This document shows, piece by piece, positions 60,405 to 64,000 of a DNA stretch of 64,000 nucleotides. Origin of the DNA: Clostridia bacterium (lineage in GTDB: Bacteria > Bacillota > Clostridia > Christensenellales > Aristaeellaceae); the NCBI GenBank assembly GCA_017501255.1, contig JAFVXE010000061.1, positions 124,001-188,000 of the forward strand. The letters run 5' to 3'. The position numbers were made by a program, and so were the translations under genes. Under the pieces are notes generated by a model that was not told the origin of the DNA, did not search any database, and worked only from the letters and a program-made list of their open reading frames with translations. Positions within the stretch are counted from its first letter, which is position 1; each line of letters begins with the position of its first letter.

Positions 60405-61070
60405 TTACTGTTCGATATCACGGTGGTTATAGAGTTCCTTGAGTTCCTCGATGGGCTTGGCCATAATGGCTTCGATCTCCGCCTGACACAACCCATCTTC
60501 GATTTCCTTCACCCGCTGGGTCAGATGCTTGGCTTCGGGCATCAGGTACTTGCCATTGATGCGGCGGGCCAACTCCGCCACCTGGGGATGGGAGATGCCA
60601 GCGGGGCAGCGGGAGGAACACACGCCGCACATCACGCAGTCAAAGCTCATTTCGGCGCAAGCGGCGAAATCGCCACGCTGGGCAGCAGCGATGTACTGCA
60701 TCACATTCAGGCTCTGGGTGCAGCTCTTGGTGCAGGCGTTGCAGCCGATGCAGGAATAGATCTCCGGGTACAACTGCATCATCACCTGCGCGTCCGGCTT
60801 GATTGCATTGATATCATACACCTGCTTTTCCAGCGGGAAGAAGGGCAGCGTCGCCACATACATATCATTTTCCACGGTGATCTGGCAGGCCAGGGCAGCG
60901 TGGAGCTCCCGCTCGCCCTTGATGCGGTATACAGTGGCGCAGGCGCCGCAGAAGCCGTTGCGGCAGCCGCAGCCGCGCAGCAGCTGATAACCGGCGTATT
61001 CCATTGCACCCATAATGGTAAGACCTTCGGGCACTTCGTACTTTTTGCCCATCAAGTATACATTGACCAT
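60405..61070 (-). CDS. Fumarate-reductase-like iron-sulfur subunit
   Basis: A 221-residue SdhB/FrdB/TfrB-like protein. The N-terminus is a plant-type [2Fe-2S] domain (CRNGFCGAC, then ALAC). Two further clusters are CIGCNACTKSC and CVMCGVCSSRC, each with the Cys set for [4Fe-4S]. The HdrB-like CCG part of thiol:fumarate reductase TfrB is absent. Electrons would pass from the Flx-like genes to the flavoprotein. ATG 61070 has GGAGG upstream, and the flavoprotein gene starts 13 bases after its stop. Confidence 0.87.
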   Translation of the reverse strand: MVNVYLMGKKYEVPEGLTIMGAMEYAGYQLLRGCGCRNGFCGACATVYRIKGERELHAALACQITVENDMYVATLPFFPLEKQVYDINAIKPDAQVMMQLYPEIYSCIGCNACTKSCTQSLNVMQYIAAAQRGDFAACAEMSFDCVMCGVCSSRCPAGISHPQVAELARRINGKYLMPEAKHLTQRVKEIEDGLCQAEIEAIMAKPIEELKELYNHRDIEQ

Positions 61071-61108
61071 TTTTGTTTCATCCTCCGTTATTGCGGCAGT
61101 TGAATGAA

Positions 61109-61936
61109 TCAGTATTCGGCGGGCAATTCGCCCAGCTGGTCGAAGCGGAACACGGGGCCATCCTTGCATACATACTGGTCGCCGATGTTGCAGCGGCCAC
61201 ACTTGCCCACGCCGCACTTCATGCGAAGCTCCATGGTGGTGTAGATCTGGGTCTTGTCAAAGCCCATCTCCAACAGCGCCTGGGTGGTGAACTTGATCAT
61301 AATGGGCGGGCCGCAAACCAGCACCCGGCCATGGGGATCGAAGCCCAGTTCCGTCACATAAGCGGGCACAAAGCCCACGTGTCCGTCCCAGCCCTCCTGT
61401 GCCTGGTCGATGGTCAGGAACACTTCGATTCCGGCTTCCTGACACCATTCATTGACGATCTCAGGATAATCCACCAGATCCTCCTTGGTGCGGGAACCGT
61501 ACACAATGCGCACTTTGCCATAGTTTTCCCGGTTGGCCCGCACATAGTTGATCACGCTGCGAAGAGGCGCAAGGCCGATACCACCGGCGATAAACAGCAG
61601 ATCCTGTCCCTTCAGATCCTCTTCCACGGGGAAGGCATTGCCATAAGGGCCACGGACGGTGATCATCTGCCCCACATCCATCTGGTGCAGCCAGTTGGTC
61701 AAACAGCCGCACTTCTTGATGGAGAACTCCATGAATTCCTTGTTGGTGGGGCTGGAGGTAATGGAAAACATGGCCTCGCCCACCCCGGGGATGGACAGCA
61801 TGGCACACTGGCCGGGCATATGCTCAAAACACTTGCCGCCGTCTACTGCATTCACCCGGAAGGTTTTTACATCGGGGGTATCCACCCGCACATCCGTAAC
61901 GATGCCGAGCACCGGCACCAACGTTTCCTTAGTCAT
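61109..61936 (-). CDS. FAD/NAD(P)-binding oxidoreductase (HydG/FlxA/PyrK type)
   Basis: A 275-residue ferredoxin-reductase-fold protein. FSITSSPTN (FAD site, about 60-68), FIAGGIGLAPLRSVI (NAD(P), about 118) and VCGPPIMI are the domain blocks. The C-terminus binds a [2Fe-2S] cluster (CGVGKCGRCNIG and YVCKDGPVF), as in PyrK and sulfhydrogenase gamma. It would be the NAD(P)H entry point of the complex. ATG 61936 overlaps the upstream gene by eight bases, with AAGGTG before it. Confidence 0.88.
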   Translation of the reverse strand: MTKETLVPVLGIVTDVRVDTPDVKTFRVNAVDGGKCFEHMPGQCAMLSIPGVGEAMFSITSSPTNKEFMEFSIKKCGCLTNWLHQMDVGQMITVRGPYGNAFPVEEDLKGQDLLFIAGGIGLAPLRSVINYVRANRENYGKVRIVYGSRTKEDLVDYPEIVNEWCQEAGIEVFLTIDQAQEGWDGHVGFVPAYVTELGFDPHGRVLVCGPPIMIKFTTQALLEMGFDKTQIYTTMELRMKCGVGKCGRCNIGDQYVCKDGPVFRFDQLGELPAEY

Positions 61937-62948
61937 TGCTGTCACCTTCTCCCAAAGCCTTGATCACCTTGACGATATTCAGGTTCATGGGGCATTTTTC
62001 AATGCAGCGGCCGCAGCCCACGCAGGAGTACATTCCATCGTTGCGGGAGGGGAAGTACACCAGCTTGTGCATAAAGCGCTGGCGGTACCGTTCCACCTGG
62101 GTGGGACGGTTGGTGCCGTGGGCCATCAAAGTGAAATCAGAGTACATACAGCTGTCCCAGCAGCGGTAGCGCTGGATGCCGTTGCCGGTATCGTAATCCC
62201 GGATATCGTAGCACTGGCAGGTAGGGCAGGCAAAGGTGCAGCTGCCGCAGCCCAGACAGGGCATGGAGAGTTTCTTCCACTTGGGAGAGTCGAATTTCTC
62301 CATCAGGTGGTCGCCGTCAAAACCATTCAGGTTCAGTTTGGCAAAGGGCAGCGCATCGTACTTGACCGCAATCTCCGCCTTGATTGTTTCCACAGCGGCT
62401 TCATCAGCTGCTTCGGTTGGCCAGCTTTCCATCAAAGCACGGCCTTTGTCCGTATAGGCTTCGCAGTACCAGCAATCGCCAGCGGGCCAGAGCACCACAT
62501 CCGCATCGGGCTTTGCAGGATCAACGCCAAAATTCTTGCAGAAGCAGGACTTGGCAGGTTCACCACAAGCCAGACCCACGATGGTGCCATGCTCCCGGCG
62601 GGCGGCGTAATAGGTGTCGATGGGATCAGCCAGGAACACCCGATCCAGCACCTTGATGGCCTGAATATCGCAGGCACGCACGCCAAAGATCACATAATCC
62701 TCTTTGGCACGCTCTTCCTCGGTCAGCTGGATGGTCTTGCCCTCCATGCGGAAATGCATCAGGTTTTCCCACTGGGGGAACAGGATATCCTTGGGGGTCT
62801 TGTCGGTGCCCACCTTGTCCAGCCGGAGGGTCATGCCGTCCTCGTAGCGGTCATAGACCACCATGCTGCCGTCCTCCACGGGGGCATACACCGGCGTGGA
62901 AATGCTGCTGATAATCTTCGTCAGCTGATCAGCGGCAAACTTGCGCAT
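61929..62948 (-). CDS. 4Fe-4S protein, sulfhydrogenase beta/HydB-like
   Basis: A 339-residue soluble protein. The first 200 residues have the sulfhydrogenase-beta fold, with FGVRACDIQAI near residue 90 and a Cys-rich CGEPAKSCFCKNF and WYCEAY region. Two ferredoxin clusters follow: CLGCGSCTFACPTCQC near 230 and CVGCGRCIEKCP near 310. It would carry electrons between the NAD(P)H module and the next subunits. The start overlaps the upstream stop by one base. The relation to FlxB/HydB is by motif layout. Confidence 0.85.
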   Translation of the reverse strand: MRKFAADQLTKIISSISTPVYAPVEDGSMVVYDRYEDGMTLRLDKVGTDKTPKDILFPQWENLMHFRMEGKTIQLTEEERAKEDYVIFGVRACDIQAIKVLDRVFLADPIDTYYAARREHGTIVGLACGEPAKSCFCKNFGVDPAKPDADVVLWPAGDCWYCEAYTDKGRALMESWPTEAADEAAVETIKAEIAVKYDALPFAKLNLNGFDGDHLMEKFDSPKWKKLSMPCLGCGSCTFACPTCQCYDIRDYDTGNGIQRYRCWDSCMYSDFTLMAHGTNRPTQVERYRQRFMHKLVYFPSRNDGMYSCVGCGRCIEKCPMNLNIVKVIKALGEGDSND

Positions 62949-63829
62949 CAGGCCCTCCCCCTTTCGTGGACGATACCGGGTTCCGCATCTTCCTTGGTGT
63001 AGCTGGTCAGGGGCGTGCGTTCCTCATCGCCCTCCCCCGCCTGATACTCGCCGTAGAGTTCGTTCATATCCTTGATGAGCTTACGGTTGAGCAGGTGCAG
63101 GGGGATATTCTGGGGACAGACCCGGCTGCATTCGCCGCAGTCGGTGCAGCGTCCCGCCACATGATACGCCCGGATGATATGGAACATATTCTCCTCAAAA
63201 CTGGTTACAGGAGCCTTGGACTGCACGCCGGAGGCGGGATTATCAAACACGCACTTGATGCAGGTGCAGGCAGGGCACACATTACGGCAGGCATTGCAGC
63301 GGATGCAGCGGGACAATTCGCCCTGCCAGAAATCATAACGTTCCTGGGCCGTCATCTGCTCCAGATCGGCAACGCCCGCCATCCGGTCCATCACGCCGGT
63401 TGGCTTGCGGGATTCTTCACTGTCGATGATCTCATCGTAGATGGCAAATTCCTTGCTCTTGCAGGCGTTGCATTTGAGCAAAGCGCCTTTTTCGTCCTTC
63501 ATGCCGGTGCAGCCAGCGCCGATGATGTAAAACTTTTCCCTCTCCAGACGGTGCTCGTGGATGAGCTGCTTGAAGGAAAGGGTGTCGCAGGGCTTGAGAA
63601 TCACCAGTGTTTTGCCCTCCAGCTTGCCCAGCTTCAGACAATACTTGGAAAGGTTTGCGCCGGCATAGTCGCCATAGACGAAGGCTTCCATCTCCTCTGC
63701 GTTCTCAAACAGGGCGGGAGACCAGTCGTATTCGCCCTCGCCCTTCTCCCAGCCCATGACCCGGCTGACCGTACCATCAGCAAGCAAAGCAATGGCACGG
63801 GCTTTCATCCTGTTCATGATTTCTTGCAT
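62948..63829 (-). CDS. 4Fe-4S protein with F420-hydrogenase-beta-like N-terminus
   Basis: A 293-residue protein. The first 130 residues resemble the FrhB/HdrA2-type start (LVILKPCDTLSFKQLI, GAGCTGMKD), followed by CNACKSKEFA. Residues about 170-255 hold two ferredoxin-like clusters (CIRCNACRNVCPACTC and CTDCGECSRVCPQN). ATG 63829 or 63818 are both possible starts, neither with a good ribosome site. Translation coupled to the upstream mvhD-like gene is likely. Placed in one operon with the HydB- and HydG-like genes. Confidence 0.8.
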   Translation of the reverse strand: MQEIMNRMKARAIALLADGTVSRVMGWEKGEGEYDWSPALFENAEEMEAFVYGDYAGANLSKYCLKLGKLEGKTLVILKPCDTLSFKQLIHEHRLEREKFYIIGAGCTGMKDEKGALLKCNACKSKEFAIYDEIIDSEESRKPTGVMDRMAGVADLEQMTAQERYDFWQGELSRCIRCNACRNVCPACTCIKCVFDNPASGVQSKAPVTSFEENMFHIIRAYHVAGRCTDCGECSRVCPQNIPLHLLNRKLIKDMNELYGEYQAGEGDEERTPLTSYTKEDAEPGIVHERGRA

Positions 63830-64000
63830 CTGATATCACTCAGCTTTCTGTTTTCGCCGAGGCTGTAAATGGTCTCGACGAACTCATTCATGGTCTTGGC
63901 AAACTTGGCGCCCTCGGCGGCGGAGACCCATTCCACACGGGTGCGGTCCCGCTCGATGCCCAGATAATCCAGCAGGGAGAACAGCATGGTCAGGCGGCGG
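63814..64000 (-). CDS. Hydrogenase iron-sulfur subunit (MvhD/FlxD-like), cut by window edge
   Basis: The right edge of the window holds the C-terminal 62 residues, minus strand, in a frame that stays open to base 64000. It has the block RLTMLFSLLDYLGIE, then RVEWVSAAEGAKFAKTMNEF, typical of the C-terminus of MvhD/FlxD-type proteins. Those pass electrons to HdrA in flavin-based electron bifurcation. The stop at 63814-63816 overlaps the next gene by 16 bases. HdrA and other partners may lie beyond the window. Confidence 0.8.
   Translation of the reverse strand, partial: RRLTMLFSLLDYLGIERDRTRVEWVSAAEGAKFAKTMNEFVETIYSLGENRKLSDIRCKKS

Overview
The window reads as chromosome of a spore-forming, anaerobic member of the Bacillota, class Clostridia, probably a gut lineage. 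Support: spore-maturation genes spmA-spmB, a deoB-pnp-D,D-carboxypeptidase order like drm-pupG-dacF of Bacillus, an AbrB/SpoVT-type regulator, a methionyl T-box, strong Shine-Dalgarno sites with several TTG and GTG starts, an anaerobic NrdG activase, and an Hdr/Flx-like electron-transfer operon. The order within Clostridia cannot be fixed from sequence alone. No phage, integrase, transposase or CRISPR array was seen.

Layout. 1-4.8 kb: partial MFS transporter, glycerophosphodiesterase, YARHG protein, a SARP-like regulator with a degenerate GGDEF-like tail, thioredoxin. 4.9-13.7 kb: abrB (minus), spmAB, then a T-box-controlled operon metG-tatD-GNAT-GNAT-miaA, a PAS/GAF/GGDEF cyclase, another GNAT, and tRNA-Arg, tRNA-His and tRNA-Gln. 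13.8-18.5 kb (minus): copA with a C-terminal CopZ-like domain, csoR with its operator, GNAT, tcdA. 18.6-22.2 kb: a lipid kinase, an Ala/Glu-rich protein, an XRE regulator fused to a desulfoferrodoxin-like domain, an alpha/beta hydrolase, a P-loop kinase. 22.3-27.7 kb (minus): a five-gene operon from an HtrL/YibB-like protein through thioesterase, deoB and pnp to the D,D-carboxypeptidase.

27.8-32.1 kb (plus): a CapF-like protein, a secreted protein of unknown function, an MTA/SAH-type nucleosidase, plsY. 32.2-37.6 kb (minus): GT1 glycosyltransferase, feoB, nrdG, asparaginase and hydrolase in one run. 37.8-42.7 kb: a YcaQ-type DNA glycosylase, then nucleoside hydrolase and araC divergent from a GH127 arabinofuranosidase. 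42.9-48.4 kb: an operon with an HpcH/HpaI-aldolase/PLP-decarboxylase fusion, ilvE-type aminotransferase and alanine dehydrogenase, then comF-pyrR. 48.5-58.4 kb: S41 peptidase, an atypical response regulator, small alarmone synthetase, membrane proteins, SH3b protein, tlyA, esterase, a hairpin-rich intergenic element, tspO, a small XRE regulator, a HAD phosphatase and tRNA-Lys. 58.4-64 kb (minus): PQ-loop protein, fumarate-reductase-like flavoprotein and Fe-S subunit, and four Flx/Mvh-like electron carriers running off the right edge.

The strongest leads are the aldolase-decarboxylase fusion (it resembles SbnG and SbnH of staphyloferrin B synthesis joined in one chain, but without siderophore synthetases), the Flx-linked soluble fumarate-reductase-like complex, the HTH-superoxide-reductase-like regulator, an internal Shine-Dalgarno/ATG in copA that could yield free CopZ, and the hairpin array at 56.1-56.4 kb.
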